In this document: positions 8,481 to 23,400 of the stretch, piece by piece
Layout of the letters: the number at the start of each line of letters is the position of its first letter
How positions within the stretch are numbered: position 1 is the stretch's first letter
NCBI RefSeq assembly: GCF_009649815.1
Contig: NZ_WJIC01000046.1
Coordinates: 1 to 39,644 of the forward strand
Direction: 5' to 3'
DNA from: Nocardia sp. SYP-A9097
GTDB lineage: Bacteria > Actinomycetota > Actinomycetes > Mycobacteriales > Mycobacteriaceae
DNA: 39,644 nucleotides
Made by a program: the position numbers and the translations under genes
The notes under the pieces: generated by a model
Told to the model about the DNA's origin: nothing
Seen by the model: only the letters and a program-made list of their open reading frames with translations
Databases searched by the model: none

Positions 8481-11400
8481 GCAGCCGCGCGTCGAGCCAA
8501 TTCCGTTGTCGCCGGCGCAGAACAGGATGTGGCTGATCAATCAGATCGACCCAGCCTCCACGGCGTACAACATTCCGCTGGTGGTACAGCTGACCGGCAG
8601 ATTCGATGTCACTGCGCTGCGCGCGGGGCTGATGGATGTGATCGATCGGCACGAGTCCCTGCGGACCGTCTATCCCGACGTGAAAGGGGAAGGAACGCAG
8701 GTTGTCCTGGCTGCCGAGCACGTTGTTGCCGGTCTCGATCTGACATCGGAGACGATCGGCCTTGCCGATATCACGCATCGGATCAGTGAGCTGACGTCGA
8801 CCGGCTTCGACGTGCGTACAAGTCCACCGATCCGGGTCGCCCTGCTCGCGTCCACGGACCGGCGTACGCACGTCCTGGTAATGGTCCTGCACCATATTTG
8901 CTGTGACGGTTCGTCTCTTCCGCCGCTCGCGGCCGATGTCGTGGCCGCCTACGAAGCCCGGTCGCAGGGGAAGATCCCGGATTGGCAGCCCCTGACCTTG
9001 CAATACGCCGATTACAGCAGCTGGCACCGCAGCGTGCTCGGTGACGATAACGATCCCGAGTCACTGGCGGCACGTCAGCTGCGCTACTGGGTAACACAAT
9101 TGGCGGGGATGCCGCCGGTGCTGGAGTTGCCTACGGACCATCCGCGTCCTGCTCGCCGATCCATGCGCGGCGATATCACCGACAGCGCGATCCCAGCCGA
9201 AACGTTTGCTGCGATCGAGCGCTTGGCCCGCACGGCCGGCGTCACTACCTTCATGGTCGTCCATGCTGCGCTGGCGGTTCTGCTGGCCCGGCTGTCGGGC
9301 TCGGGGGATATCACCGTCGGGACGCCGGTTGCGGGCCGAGGCGAGCGTGCGCTCGAGCCTCTCATCGGCATGTTCGTCAATACGGTGCCGCTGCGCACCG
9401 AGGTGCGTTCCGATGAATCTTTCATGGCGTTTCTGGCCCGGGTCAAGGACATCGATGTCGATGCCTTTGCCAACAGCGACCTTCCATACGAACGGGTTGT
9501 CGATGAAGTAGATCCCAAGCGGTCGGCCGCGTACGCACCGCTGTGCCAGGTGTACCTCGCCTTCGAGAACATGGACCGCCCAAGTCTGGAGCTGCCCGAA
9601 CTCACGGTCGAGATCCTGGATCCGGGGCCGCAACCGGCGAAGGTGGACCTCATCGTCACCGTCGCCGAAAATGCTTCCACGGGAGGCGATGTCGCCCTGC
9701 GGATCAATTACGCCACCGAACTGTTCGATCGGGAGACGGTCGAAGAGTTGACCGGGCGCCTGAATCGGATCCTCGATGCAGTCGTGGCGAATCCGCACCT
9801 GCGGGTCGGCAGGCTGAACGTGCTGTCGGGGGTCGAGCGGGCAGGATTGGTGCCTGCGTCGGGGGGCCATGCCGAGGCGCCACGGGTATTGGCGGAATTG
9901 TTGTCGGTCGCGGATCCCGATGCGGTGGCGGTGGTTGCCGGTGAGCACACGGTGTCATACGGGGAGTTGGATGCTTGGTCGAATCGTCTTGCGCGGCAAT
10001 TGATCGCGTGGGGAGTGGGCCCGGGCGATCGAGTCGCGTTGGCGATGGCGCGGTCGGTGGAGTTCGTGGTCGGGATGTGGGCGGTGACAAAGGCGGGCGC
10101 GGCATTCGTGCCGGTGGATCCGCGCAATCCGGCCGAGCGGGTCGCCCTCATGGTGGCCGATGCCGACGTGCGGGTGGGGATCACCGTCGAGGCGTTGCAG
10201 GATCTGCTTCCTGACTCGGTCCGGCGGTTGGTGATCGATGCTCCGCCCGCAACGGTCCACATCGCAGCTCAGTCCTCGGCCGCGGTGACGGATGCGGACC
10301 GGGTGCGTTCCTGCCGTATCTCTGACACGGCGTACGTGCTGTACACCTCGGGGTCGACGGGGACGCCGAAGGGTGTCGAGGTCACGCATGAGGGGTTGGC
10401 GAATTTCGCTGCCGAGCAGCGGGACCGTTATCGGGTCGACAGTTCCTCGCGGGTGTTGCAGTTGGCGGCACCGGGTTTCGACGCGGTGGTGCTGGAGTTG
10501 CTGATGGCTCATGCGAACGGCGCGGCGTTGGTGGTGTCGCCTCCGGATGTGTTCGCGGGTCGTGAGTTGGCGGAATTGATTGAAACGCAGCGGGTGTCGC
10601 ATGCCTTCGTGACGCCGAGCGTACTTGCGACGATGTCGCCGACCGGTCTGGATTCGCTGCGGGTGCTGGTGGCCGGTGGGGAGGCGGTGCCGGCGGAAGC
10701 GGTCGCGGTGTGGGCACCGGGCCGACAGCTGTTCAATGGTTACGGGCCCACCGAGACCACGATCATGGTCGCGATCAGCGACCCGCTGTGTGCCGAGGAC
10801 CGCGTCACCATCGGTGGCCCGATTCGTGGTGTCGAGGCTGTGGTACTGGATGCGGGCCTGCAGCCGGTGCCTGTCGGGGTAGCTGGACAGCTGTATGTCT
10901 CCGGAGTGCAGCTGGCCCGCGGATACCTCAACCGGCCGGGTGCGACAGCCACCACCTTCGTGGCCGATCCGTACGGTCCCCCGGGGACCCGCATGTACCG
11001 CACTGGTGACCTGGTGCGGTGGACATCCGAGGAAACGCTCGAATATCTCGGTCGCGCCGACTTCCAGGTCAAGATTCGGGGGCAGCGCATCGAACTTGGT
11101 GAAATCGAGGCCGTCCTCGCGGCGCACCCGGCCGTGTCGGTAGTGGTGACGGTGGGCGCCTCGACCGCCGGCGTGTCGAGGCTGGTGGCCTACGTCGTGC
11201 CGACCGACGGCACCGTCGATACCGCGGATTTGCTGGACTACGCCGCGCAGCGCCTGCCGTCCCACATGGTTCCGGACACGGTGATGGTGCTCGATACGCT
11301 GCCGCTGTCGTCAGTGGGCAAGATCGACCGTAGGGCATTGCCCGAACCGGTTTTTGCCGCCACCGGGACCGAATACGTCGCACCGCGCGACGCGGCCGAG

Positions 11401-14400
11401 CAGATGGTCGCTGACGTGTGTGCTGGCGTGCTGGGGATCGAGCGTGTCGGCGTCCTCGACAGCTTCTTCGACTTGGGCGGCAACTCGCTGTCAGCCACTA
11501 GGGCAGCAGCGCAACTGAGCGCCGCATTCGGCGTCGATGTTTCATTGCGCACGCTCTTCGAAGCACCGACCGTCGCCGCGCTGGCGGAGAGTATTCGGAC
11601 CAGCGACGTGGACGGACGGGAGCCACTGGGCCCGCAAAAGCGGCCGGACCGGATCCCGTTGTCGCCCGCGCAGACACGCATGTGGTTCCTGAACCAATTC
11701 GACACCACGTCGCCGATATACAACATTCCGATGGTCGTCCACATGTCGGGCAACCTCGACGTGGCCGCGATGCACGCGGCGATCGCCGATGTGATCGAGC
11801 GGCACGAAACGCTGCGAACCGTCTATCCGGACAGCGATGGCGGACCGCACCAGGTGATCGTGCCGGTGGAGACGGCACAGCCCGCCTCGGTGCTGGTGCC
11901 GGTCGCGGAAAACGACATCGAGGCGCACATCGCCGCGGAGGTGGCCGCCGGCTTCGATGTCACATCCGAGGTTCCGTTACGGATCACTCTGCTGCGCAGC
12001 GCACCCGACGACTACACCCTGGTTCTGGTCGCCCATCACATCAGCTTCGATGGGTCGTCGCTCGCACCGCTGGCCGCAGACTTGACGACCGCGTACAAAG
12101 CCCGCGTCGGGCAACAGGCACCGCAGTGGTCTGCGTTGCCGGTGCAGTACGCGGATTACGCGCTGTGGCAACGGAAATTGCTCGGTACCGAGAACGATCC
12201 GCACAGTCTGACCGCCGCCCAGATCGAGTATTGGCGCTCGGCTCTCGCCGACTTGCCCGAGGTGCTCGACCTGCCGACCGATCATGCACGGCCGGCCAAA
12301 CAGTCCTTCCGAGGTGCGACGGTGTCGGCGACGGTGCCCGCAGGCCTCTACCGTGAGGCGATCGCGGTGGCCCGCCGCCACGATGCGACGGTCTTCATGG
12401 TGATGCACGCGGCTTACGCGGCGTTGCTGGCGCGGCTTTCGGGAAGCGGCGACATCGCGGTCGGTACACCGATCGCCGGCCGTGGCGAGCCCGGACTGGA
12501 TGGTCTGATCGGAATGTTCGTCAATACGCTGGTATTGCGGACACGCGTCGAGCCTGCGGTGTCCTTCCTGCAGATACTCGATCGAGTGCGGGCCAACGAT
12601 CTGGCCGCATTCGAGAACGCCGACATCCCATTCGAACGGCTCGTCGAGGTGCTGAATCCGCCTCGCTCAACGGCACATGCGCCGTTGACGCAGGTCGGAT
12701 TCTCGTTCCAGAACATCGAGATCCCGACTGTGGAGTTCGAGGGCCTGACGGTTTCGGCCCGAATGGCTGATCCGAGCGTGGCCAAGTACGACCTGCATCT
12801 GAACCTCGTCGACACGCTGGGGCCGGACGGCGAACCCGGCGACATGGCGGTCGAATTCGGTTACGCGACAGATCTTTTCGACGAAGCGACGATCACCTCG
12901 ATGATCGACCGCTACCTGTTGCTGTTGCAGGCGATCGTGGCCGATCCCACCCGCCTCATCGGTGATATCGACCTGCTGACCGCCGATGAGGCGCGCGAGC
13001 TGGCGGCGCGGTCGAACGGGGAGTCGACGCGTGTTCCGTTCGCGACGATCGCGTCCCTGTTCGCCGCGCAGGCAGCAGCGAACCCGAACAGCACCGCGGT
13101 TGTCGATGCCGAAGGTGGTGGCCGGCTCAGTTATCAAGAATTCGCGGCGCGGGTGAATTCGCTGGCCCGGGTGCTGATCGAACGCGGGGTCGGCCCGGGA
13201 ACCGTCGTTGCCGTCTCAATGCGTCGCGGCGTTGATCTGCTGACCACGCTGTACGCAATCCACGCGGCAGGCGCCGCCTATCTGCCTCTGGATCCAGATC
13301 ATCCGGTCGATCGGGTGCGTGCGGTGGTCACCGACGCGAGGCCGAGTGCCGTGATCACCCGGCAGTCCGACGAGGCGAATTTGCCCGATGACGTACCGGT
13401 GTGGGCGTTCGAGCAACTCGGCACCGAGCACGCCGATACATCGATGGTGACAGACGTCGATCGGACCCGGGCCTTGCGCCCGGATGATCTGGCGTACGTC
13501 ATCTACACCTCCGGCTCCACGGGCGTGCCGAAGGGCGTGGCGGTACCGCATGCCGCGGTGGTGAATCAACTGTGGTGGCTGCGGGATCACTACCGGCTCG
13601 GCGGCGACGACGTCATGCTGCTGCGGACGCCGGTCACCTTCGATCTGTCTGTCTGGGAGCTGTTTTCCTCATTGACCTGCGGCGCGGCGTTGGTTGTCGC
13701 GGGTCCCGACGCACACAGCGACCCGGGTGCCGTGGCCAGGCTGATGGTCGAACATCGCATTACCACCGTGGATTTCGTGCCGTCATTGCTGTCGGCATTT
13801 CTCGATGTCGCCGGCGCGCACGAATTCCCCGACCTGCGGCGGGTGCTGTGCATCGGCGAGGCACTGCCGGCCGACACCGTCCGCCGCTTCCGGGAACTCA
13901 GCGCCGCGCGCATCGACAACCTGTACGGACCGACGGAGGCCGCGGTCAGCGTCACCGCTCACCGCATCGACACGCTCGACGCCGTCGCAGTGCCCATCGG
14001 CATCCCCGAAGCGAATATCGTTGTGCGAGTTCTGGACTCGCGGCTACACTCGGTTCCCGTCGGGGTGACCGGAGAGCTGTATCTGGGTGGCGTCCAGCTG
14101 GCTCGCGGTTATCACGAACGTCCCGGTCTGACGGCAGCGACATTCGTCGCCGATCCCTTCGATGGTGGCGGCGGTTCTCGGCTGTACCGCACGGGCGACC
14201 TGGTTCGCTGGGACTCGGTGGGCAGCCTGTGCTATGTCGGCCGTGCCGACACCCAGGTGAAGGTCCGCGGTCTGCGGATCGAACTCGGTGACGTCGAAGC
14301 CGCGTTGGTCGCGCACGAGCAGGTGACCGCAGCCGTCGTGCAGGTGCGCGCCGACCGCGGCGAGCAATGCTTGATCGCCTACGCGGTGGCCGCAGAGGTG

Positions 14401-17400
14401 TTGGATGTCAAGCAGGTCCGGAAGTTCCTGTTGGAACGGCTGCCGGCGTATATGGTGCCCTCGTCGGTGATGCGGATCGCCGAGATTCCGCTCACGGCCA
14501 ACGGCAAGGTCGACTACCGCGCCTTGCCGGTGCCGGACCCAAGCCGGGAATCCGAATACCGCGCGCCGCAGAGCCTCATCGAGCAGGCGGTGGCCGGAAT
14601 CTTCGGTGACCTGCTCGATCTTCCGGAGGTCGGCGCGGATGACAACTTCTTCGAACTGGGCGGAAATTCGCTGGTCGCGACACGCGCGCTGAGCCGGATC
14701 GGCGATATCGGCGGCGTGGATGTACCGGTGCACGTGATCTTCGAAGCACCCACCGTAGCCGAGCTCGCCGAACGCATCGCGCAGCTGCGTGCGATACCGA
14801 ACCTGCCCGCGCCGACTCGGAAGCCGCGCCCGGATCGCCTTCCGCTGTCGCTGGCACAGGCACGGATGTGGTTCCTCAACCAGTTCGACCCGGATTTGCC
14901 CGGATACGTTGTGCCGCTGGCGATGAGGCTGGACGGCGTCCTCGACATCGATGCGCTCGCAGCGGCCGTCGGTGATGTCGTCGAGCGGCATGAGAGCCTG
15001 CGCACCGTGTATCCGGCCGTTGACGGCATGGCCTCACAGGCCGTACTCGATGCAGTCGACGTCGTCGGGACCTGGGACCTCACACCGCAACCGGTCGGTG
15101 AGCGCGAGCTGTCGGCCCGATCGTCCGAGTTTTTCGGCGCCGGATTCGACGTGTCGAAGGGTGTGCCGCTGCGCTTTGCGTTGTATCAGTTGTCCGACCG
15201 GTCATGGGTGGCCGCGTTGGCCGTCCACCACATCAGTTGCGACGGTTTCTCGGTTGCGCCGCTGGCCGCCGACATCGTCACGGCTTATCGTGCGCGGTCG
15301 AGTGGCGACGCGCCGGACTGGGCGCCGCTGGCCGTACAGTTCGCTGATTACGCTCTGTGGCAGCGTGAAGTGCTCGGCTCGGCGGACGACCCGGACTCCT
15401 ACGTGGCCCGCGATATCGGTTACTGGCGAACGCAACTCGCGGGCGTCCCCGACGTGATCGAAGTGCCGACCGACCGGCCGCGGCCGCTGGTGCAGACGCA
15501 ACGTGGCGCGGTTGTCTACGCCGTGATCCCGAGTGAGCTGCAGGGCCGGCTGGAGGCGCTGGCGCGGCGCGCCGGCGCGACGACGTTCATGGTCGTGCAC
15601 ACCGCGCTGGCGGTGTTGCTGTCGAGGCTTTCGGGCAGCGACGACATCGTCATCGGCGTGCCTCATGCCGGCCGCGGCCACCGATCGCTCGACAACCTCG
15701 TCGGGATGTTCGTCAACACCTTGGTGATGCGCAGCAAGGTCGAGGTCAACCAATCGTTTTCGAGCCTGCTCAACCAGGTACGACGCGCGGCTATAGAGGC
15801 TTTCGACCATGCCGCGGTCCCGTTCGAGCAGCTGGTGGAGGCACTGAATCCTGCCCGGTCGACGGCTTACACGCCGTTGTTCCAGGTCATGCTCGCCTAT
15901 CAGAACATGGCGCAGGCCCGGGTCGAACTTCCGGGTCTCTCGGTCGAGAACGTGGATCCCGGCGACAGTGCCGCGATCTACGACCTGCTGCTGATGATGA
16001 CGGAGGGGCACGGCACCCACAACGAACCGACCGGCATGACGCTGCGCCTCACGTATGCCACCGACCTGTTCGACGAGGACTCCGTACGGCGTTTCGCCGA
16101 ACAGTTCGTGCGGGTGCTCGACGCCGCCGCGACCGATGCCGATACGGCTGTCGGCGGCATCGAGCTGCTGGATGCCGCGGAGCGGTACCTGGTGCTCGAG
16201 CGCTGGAACGACACCGCCGGTCCCGCCGCGGTCGGCCGAACGCTCGTCGACGCCTTCGACGAACAGGTCGCCCGCACCCCGGATGCACGAGCGATCTGCC
16301 TTCCTGACGTCACCGTGATGAGCTACCGGGATTTCGACACCCACGTCAACCGTCTGGCCCGATGGCTCATCGCCCGTGGCGCAGGCCCGGAAACCGTTGT
16401 TGCGGTGGCCATCCGGCGATCGGTCGAACTCATCGTGACGCTGTACGCGGTGATCAAGTCGGGCGCCGCGTTCTTGCCGATCGATCCGGATCATCCGAGC
16501 GCACGGATCGCTGGTGTGCTGGACGCGGCGCAGCCGCTGCTGGTGCTCACCACATCCGGGGACGGCGACGCACTTCCGGGCGGATTCGAGACCGCACGCA
16601 TCGATCGAGCCAACGTGGCCGATCTTCCCGGTACTCCGATTACGGATGCGGAGCGACGTGCGCCGCTGCGACCGGACAATGCGGCCTACGTCCTGTTCAC
16701 CTCCGGCTCCACCGGAGTCCCGAAGGGCGTCGCCTTGACCCATGCCGCGACGGTGAGCCAATTGGCATGGGCACAGCGGCAGTGGCCGCACGACGCGTCC
16801 GATACCGTCTTGTACAAGACCCCGATCACCTTCGATATTGCGGTATGGGAGTTGTTCTGGCCGTTGCAGGTCGGGGCGCAGATCGTGGTCGCCGAACCCG
16901 ACGGGCATCGCGACCCAGCGTATATCGCTGGCGTCATCGCGAATCATCAGGTCAGTACCGTGCATTTCGTACCGTCGATGCTCGATGTTCTTCTCGAGAC
17001 CACCACTACGCAGCTGCCGTCGATCCGGCGGGTATTCGTCGCCGGTGAGGCGCTGGCGCAGCGTACCGTCGACGGCTCGGCGCGCGTGTTCCCGCATGCC
17101 GAGGTGGCGAACTGGTACGGCCCGGCCGAGGCCGAAGTCGTCACGGCTGCACGCTGCCTGCCGGGTGCGGCGACCCTTTCGACGGTCGCGATCGGTACGC
17201 CGGTGGCCGGCATGCAGGTCTACGTGCTGGATTCACGGCTGCGCCCGGTGCCCGTCGGTGTCGTCGGTGACCTCTATGTCTCGGGTGTCCAGGTGGCGCG
17301 CGGTTATCACGCCCGCGCCGACCTCACCTGCGGTGCCTTCATCGCGGATCCGTTCGGTGCGCCGGGTGAGCGAATGTATCGCACCGGTGACCTCGGGCGG

Positions 17401-20400
17401 TGGACGAAAGCCGGCGAGCTGGAATACGTGGGCCGCAGTGATTTCCAGGTGAAGGTCCGCGGCCAGCGCGTTGAGCCGGGTGACATCGAAGCGGCGCTGT
17501 CCGCCCTCCCGGACGTCGCACGGGCTGTCGCCATCGCCACGGCGGAACGAATCGTCGGGTACGTGACGCTGGTGCCGAATACGGTGACCGATGGGCGCGC
17601 GATTCGTGCCCAGCTCACCCGTTCACTGCCGTCGTACCTGGTTCCGGCCGTCGTTCAAGTGCTCGAGGCGATGCCGCTGACACCGAACGGCAAGCTCGAT
17701 CGAGGCGCCTTGCCGCAGCCGGTGTTCGACGACGGCGAGGAGGTCGTGCCGCCCCGCACCGAATGCGAAGCAGTCCTCGCGTCAATCGTCGCTGAGATGA
17801 TCACCGATAGCGAGCGGGTGAGCGTGACGGCGAACCTGTTCGAGATCGGGATCAACTCGCTCTCGGCTGCCCGCATCGCGGCCCGGGCCGCCACGGCGCT
17901 CGGTGTCGAAGTCGGCATCCGCGACATCTTCGACGAACCGACGATCGCCGGATTGGCCGAATGTCTGGGCGGGCGAACCGGCTTCACGGTGGTCCCACTC
18001 GTAGCCCGGCCGCGACCGGCCGCGATCCCATTGGCGACGGCGCAACGGCGGATGTGGTTCCTGAACCAGTTCGATACCGCCTCGCCGGCGTACAACATCT
18101 GCTTCGCGGCTCGGTTGACCGGCCGGCTGAATGTCGATGCGCTGCAGGCGGCATTACTCGATGTGGTGGAACGGCACGAGCCGCTGCGTACGGTGTATCC
18201 CGCCGTAGACGGCGGACGACCGTGCCAGGTGGTGCTGGATGTGGCCGCCATGGCCGGGGAGCTGGTACTGGACCCGGAGCCGGTCGCCGAGAAGGCGGAG
18301 CTGGACGACCGGATCCGGCACGCCGTCGAAACAGGGTTCGATGTCGCGCAATCGGTGCCGGTACGGGCACGGGTGTATCGCACCGGCGCCGAGGAGCATG
18401 TGATCGTGCTCGTGGTCCACCACATTGCGGCCGACGGCTCGTCGATGGCGCCGCTGGCCGGCGATATCTTCACTGCCTACGCAGCGCGTGTGAACGACCA
18501 CGCACCGCAATGGCAACCGCTGGAAGTCCAGTACACCGACTACGCCTTGTGGCATCGCGAAATGCTCGGTGCGGACGACGATCCGTCGTCGCCGATCGCC
18601 AGGCAGATCGCGTACTGGAACGACGTCCTCGGTGATGCTCCGGAAATGCTCGACCTGCCGACGGATCGGTCCCGGCCCGCCACCATGTCGATGACCGGTG
18701 GCAGTGTTGATTTCGCGTTGTCGGCGCGGCTGCACGACGACGTCGTGCGGCTGGCACATCGTGAGGGCGTCACGGTGTTCGTCGTGCTGCATGCCGCACT
18801 GGCGATTCTGTTGTCGCGCACCGCGCACAGCGGGGACATCTCGATCGGCTCTCCGATTGCCGGTCGAGGCAGCCAGGCGCTGGACGATCTGGTCGGCATG
18901 TTCGTCAATACCGTTGTGTTGCGCACGCGGGTTCGGGACGACCTGTCGTTCCGCGAACTCTTGGCGGAGGTACGCGACGTCGACGTCGATGCGCTCGCCC
19001 ACGCCGACGTGCCCTACGAACGGCTGGTCGACGTCCTCGACCGCGCCCGATCCACGGCCTACACGCCGCTGTATCAGGTGATATTCGGGTTGCAGAACAT
19101 GCGCGCGGCGCGATTCGAGCTGCCCGGTGTCGATGTCGAACTGCTCGACCCCGGTATCGCGCAGGCGAAAACCGATCTCACCGTGCTCATGACCGAATGT
19201 GTCGACGGTGAATGGCTGGCCGGTATCGACGGCGAGATCATCTATGCCACAGACCTTTTCGCGGCATCCACGGCGGAATCGTTCGCCCGGAGGTTCATTC
19301 GGGTCATCGAAGCGGTCACCGCTGATCCGGGCCGCGTGGTGGGCGAGATCGATCTGCTCGACGCCGCGGAATCCGAACGGTTCCTCCCAGCGCGCGGCGG
19401 TGAGACCACGTCGCCGTGTCTGCTGCCCGACCTCCTGGCCGAGGCGGTGGCAGCAGATCCTGCCGCGATCGCCCTGATCGGAGATATCGAGACCCTCACC
19501 TACATCGAGCTCGATCAGCGGTCCAACCAGCTCGCCGCCCACCTGCTCGCCCGAGGAGTCGGACCGGGGACGTTCACCGCACTGGCCGTGCCACGCTCGG
19601 TCGACTACCACGTCGCCATGTGGGCGATCGCGAAGACCGGCGCCACGTTCGTACCGGTGGATCTGCGATATCCCGCGGAGCGGATTGCGCACATGGTGAA
19701 CGATTCCGATGTCACCGTAGGGATCACGGTCGGGTCCGCGCGCATGTCACTTCCGGGCGATGTCCGATGGGTGGTGCTCGACGAACCGGAAACAGCCGCC
19801 GAGATCGCCGCGCAGTCCAGCCGGGCCGTCACAGATGCGGCTCGCGCCCGGGCACTTCAGCTTCGGGATGCCGCGTACGTGATCTACACGTCCGGATCGA
19901 CCGGAACGCCGAAAGGTGTCGTGGTCAGCCACGAGGGATTGGCCGGCTTCGCCGCCGAGCAGCGGGTCCGCTACCGCGTGGACGCCACGTCACGTGTGCT
20001 GCAAGTGGCGGCGCCCGCCTTCGACGCGGTGCTACTCGAGGCATTGATGGCGTGCGCGGCCGGCGGTTGCTTGGTCGTGTCGCCGCCGGAAGTTTTCGGC
20101 GGCCCGGATCTTGCCGCACTGATCCGCGTTCATCAGGTGACGCATGCGTTCCTGACGCCCAGCGTGCTGGCAACGATGTCGCCTGCGGACTTCGCATCGG
20201 TGCAGGTGCTGGCGGTCGGAGGCGAGAGGGTCTCCGCAGAACTGATCGCCTCCTGGGCGCCCGGGCGGCAATTGCACAACATCTACGGTCCGACCGAGAC
20301 GACGATCGTGGTCACGATCAGCGATCCGGTACAACCCTCCGACGCGATAACCATCGGTGGTCCGATCCGTGGTGTCGATGCTGTGGTGCTCGACGCCTGC

Positions 20401-23400
20401 TTGCGTCCGGTGCCGGTCGGTGTGACCGGGGAGTTGTACTTTGCCGGTGGTGCATTGGCGCGTGGCTATCTGAACCGCCATGCTGCGACTGCGGGTGCGT
20501 TCGTAGCGAACCCGTACGGTGGGCGAGGGTCGCGGATGTATCGCACCGGCGATATCGTCCGCTGGACCGCGCAAGGTGCGCTGGAATACATCGGCCGCAC
20601 CGACTTCCAGGTCAAGATCCGTGGCCAGCGCATCGAACTCGGCGAGATCGACGCCGCGCTGTTGACGCACCCGCAGGTTGCTGCTGCTGTCACCGTGAGC
20701 CGCTCGGGACCTGGTGGACAACCCTTGCTCGCCGCGTACATCGTGGCGGAGCACGCAGCGAGCATCGCACCCCGTGCCGTGGTCGATCACGTCGCTGCTG
20801 TCCTGCCCGCCCACATGGTGCCGTCGACGATCACCGTGCTCGACCACATGCCGCTCGCTTCGACGGGCAAGGTGGATCGAAAAGCGCTGCCCGAACCCGT
20901 TTTCGATACTCGTGACGACGATGCCGCCGCTGCGGCGACCGACCTCGAGCGCACCATTGCGGCCGCCTTCGCGGACGTGCTCGGCGTTGCGTCGGTCGGC
21001 GTGACGATGTCGTTCTTCGCGCTCGGTGGTGACTCCATCATGTCGATCCAGTTGGCCGCGCGGCTGAGGACGGCAGGCGTCGTCGTGACGGCGCGGGACA
21101 TCTTCGAGCGCAAGACCGTGCGCGGGCTGGCGCAGGTGGCTGCGGCGGCGGAGCGGGTGTCTCTCGCGGAGCTGCCCGGCGGTGGCGTGGGAGACATCCC
21201 CTCCACGCCGATCGTGTCCTGGTTCGTCGAGCGGCTCGGGAGAGCCGACCGGTTCGCGCAGTCGATGCTGGTGCGCTTGCCACGGGACGCGCGCGTCGAC
21301 GAGGTGACCGCGACCGTGCAGGCAGTGCTCGAACAGCACGACATGCTGCGGTCGCGAATGCGCGACCGGTCTATGGACGTGCTGCCTGCCCACGCCGCCG
21401 ATGCCATTGGCGCGGTGTTCGTGCGGCAATTCCGAGCGCACGAGGCGCCGGGCAGCGACGGTTTCACCGCCGTAGTGGAAGCAGCCCTGACCGAGGCATC
21501 CGGTCGTCTCGACCCCGCCGAAGGCCGGATGGTGCAGGTCGCGTGCCTGCTTCCGGAATCGGGCGTCGAGGCCGATGCCCGTGCCCTCATCGTGATTCAT
21601 CACCTGGCCGTTGATGGTGTGTCGTGGCGGATACTGCTGCCCGACCTTGTCACCGCTTGGCAGCAGATCGGTCGGGGGCACACGGTCGAGTTGCCGGCAC
21701 AAGGCACATCGATGCGGCGATGGGCACACGCATTGACCGACGCCGCCACCGAGCGTGGCAGCGAACTCGAGCTGTGGCAGCGGATGAGCACCGCAGCCGA
21801 TCCACTCCTCGGGACCGCGGAATTGGATCCCGCAGTCGACACCCACGCAACGGTGCGGAACCTGACGGTCTCCATTCCGGCCGTTGTGACCTCGGCGTTG
21901 CTGGACTCGGTGCCGCGGGCTGTGCGCGGCAGCGTCGATGATGCGTTGCTGGCCGGGCTGGGCGTCGCCCTGACCCGTTGGCGCCGACGTCGCGGCATTC
22001 TGTGCCCGGGCATGAAAGTCCTCCTGGAAGGACACGGCCGCGAAGAGCAAATTGCTGCGGGAGCGGATGTTTCACGCACCGTGGGCTGGTTCACCAGTGC
22101 CTACCCCGTCAGCCTGGACCTGGCCGGAATCGACGACGCGGACCTGCGCACGGCAGTGAAGTCCGTCAAGGACCAGCTGCGCGAGATCCCCGACAAGGGC
22201 ATCGGGTACGGCTTGCTGCGCTATCTGAACGCAGACACGGTCGACCGGCTCGCGGCGGCGCCCCAGCCACAGATCAGTTTCAACAATCTCGGCCGCGCTG
22301 GTGTGGACCGCACATCGCTGTCGGATCTCGCGTGGGTCCCGACCGACGAGCAATTCGACCGGCGATCCGCCTTCGATCCGGATATGCCTGCCGCAGCGGC
22401 GATCACGATCGACGTCAATATCGTGGACACCGAGATCGGACCGGAGCTGTCGGCACATATCGGCTACGCCTCACGATTGCTCGAACACGATGATGTTGCC
22501 GAACTCGTCGCCGGATGGGTCGACGCCGTGACCGAGATCGCCACCATTGCCGGTGCCGACGACGAGTGGGGATTGTCCCGGGCAGACGTTCCGCTGGTCG
22601 ACCTCACGCAGCACGATCTGGACGTCTTCGCAGACCGGCACGGTTCACTCAGCGACGTGTGGTCATTAGCGCCGCTGCAGGAGGGTCTGCTGTTCCACGC
22701 CGAATTCGCAGCAGGCGAACTCGACGTCTACACCGCGCAGTCGGTCCTCACCCTCGCGGGCGCGGTCGACGAGAACCGGCTCGAGCGTGCCGCGCAAGCT
22801 CTGCTCGAGCGGCATCCCAACCTGCGGGCTGCGTTTACACGAACGGTCGATGGCGTTCCCGCGCAGGTCATTCCGGTCGGCACTACCGTGCACTGGCACA
22901 GCGTCGATCTCTCCGGCGACACCAGGGAAGCGGATGAGCTGATCGAAGCCGAGCGGGCGGTCGTGTTCGATCCCGCCGACCCGCCACTGCTGCGGTTCCT
23001 GCTTCTCGCCGTCGGGCCGCACGAGTTCCGGCTGGTGTTGACGGCGCACCATTTGCTGCTGGACGGATGGTCGTTGCCGCTGCTGTGGCGTGAGCTGATC
23101 GGTTTGTATGCCGTTGCCGCACAGCCGGAGCTGCTTGCGCCCGCGGCCTCGTATCGGCAATACCTGGCATGGCTGGACCGACGCGATCGCGACGCCAGCA
23201 TCGAGGTGTGGCGGGACGCGCTGCGGGAGATCAGCGAGCCCACACTCGTCGCCGATCCGCGCACCGTGACGACGGCGGACATTCCGATCGATCTGCCAAT
23301 CATCGTCGATCGAGCCACTACAGCCGACCTGGTGACATTCGCGCGGGCACGTGGCGTGACGATGGCGACGATCCTGCAGTTCGCCTGGGCCGTGGTGCTG

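Noticed and set aside
15202..17097. Long antisense ORF (631 codons) inside the NRPS, and similar ones such as 20032-22050
   Set aside because: These are codon-phase shadows of the high-GC NRPS frame: Arg/His/Asp/Gln-rich, without any domain, and lying opposite conserved NRPS motifs.
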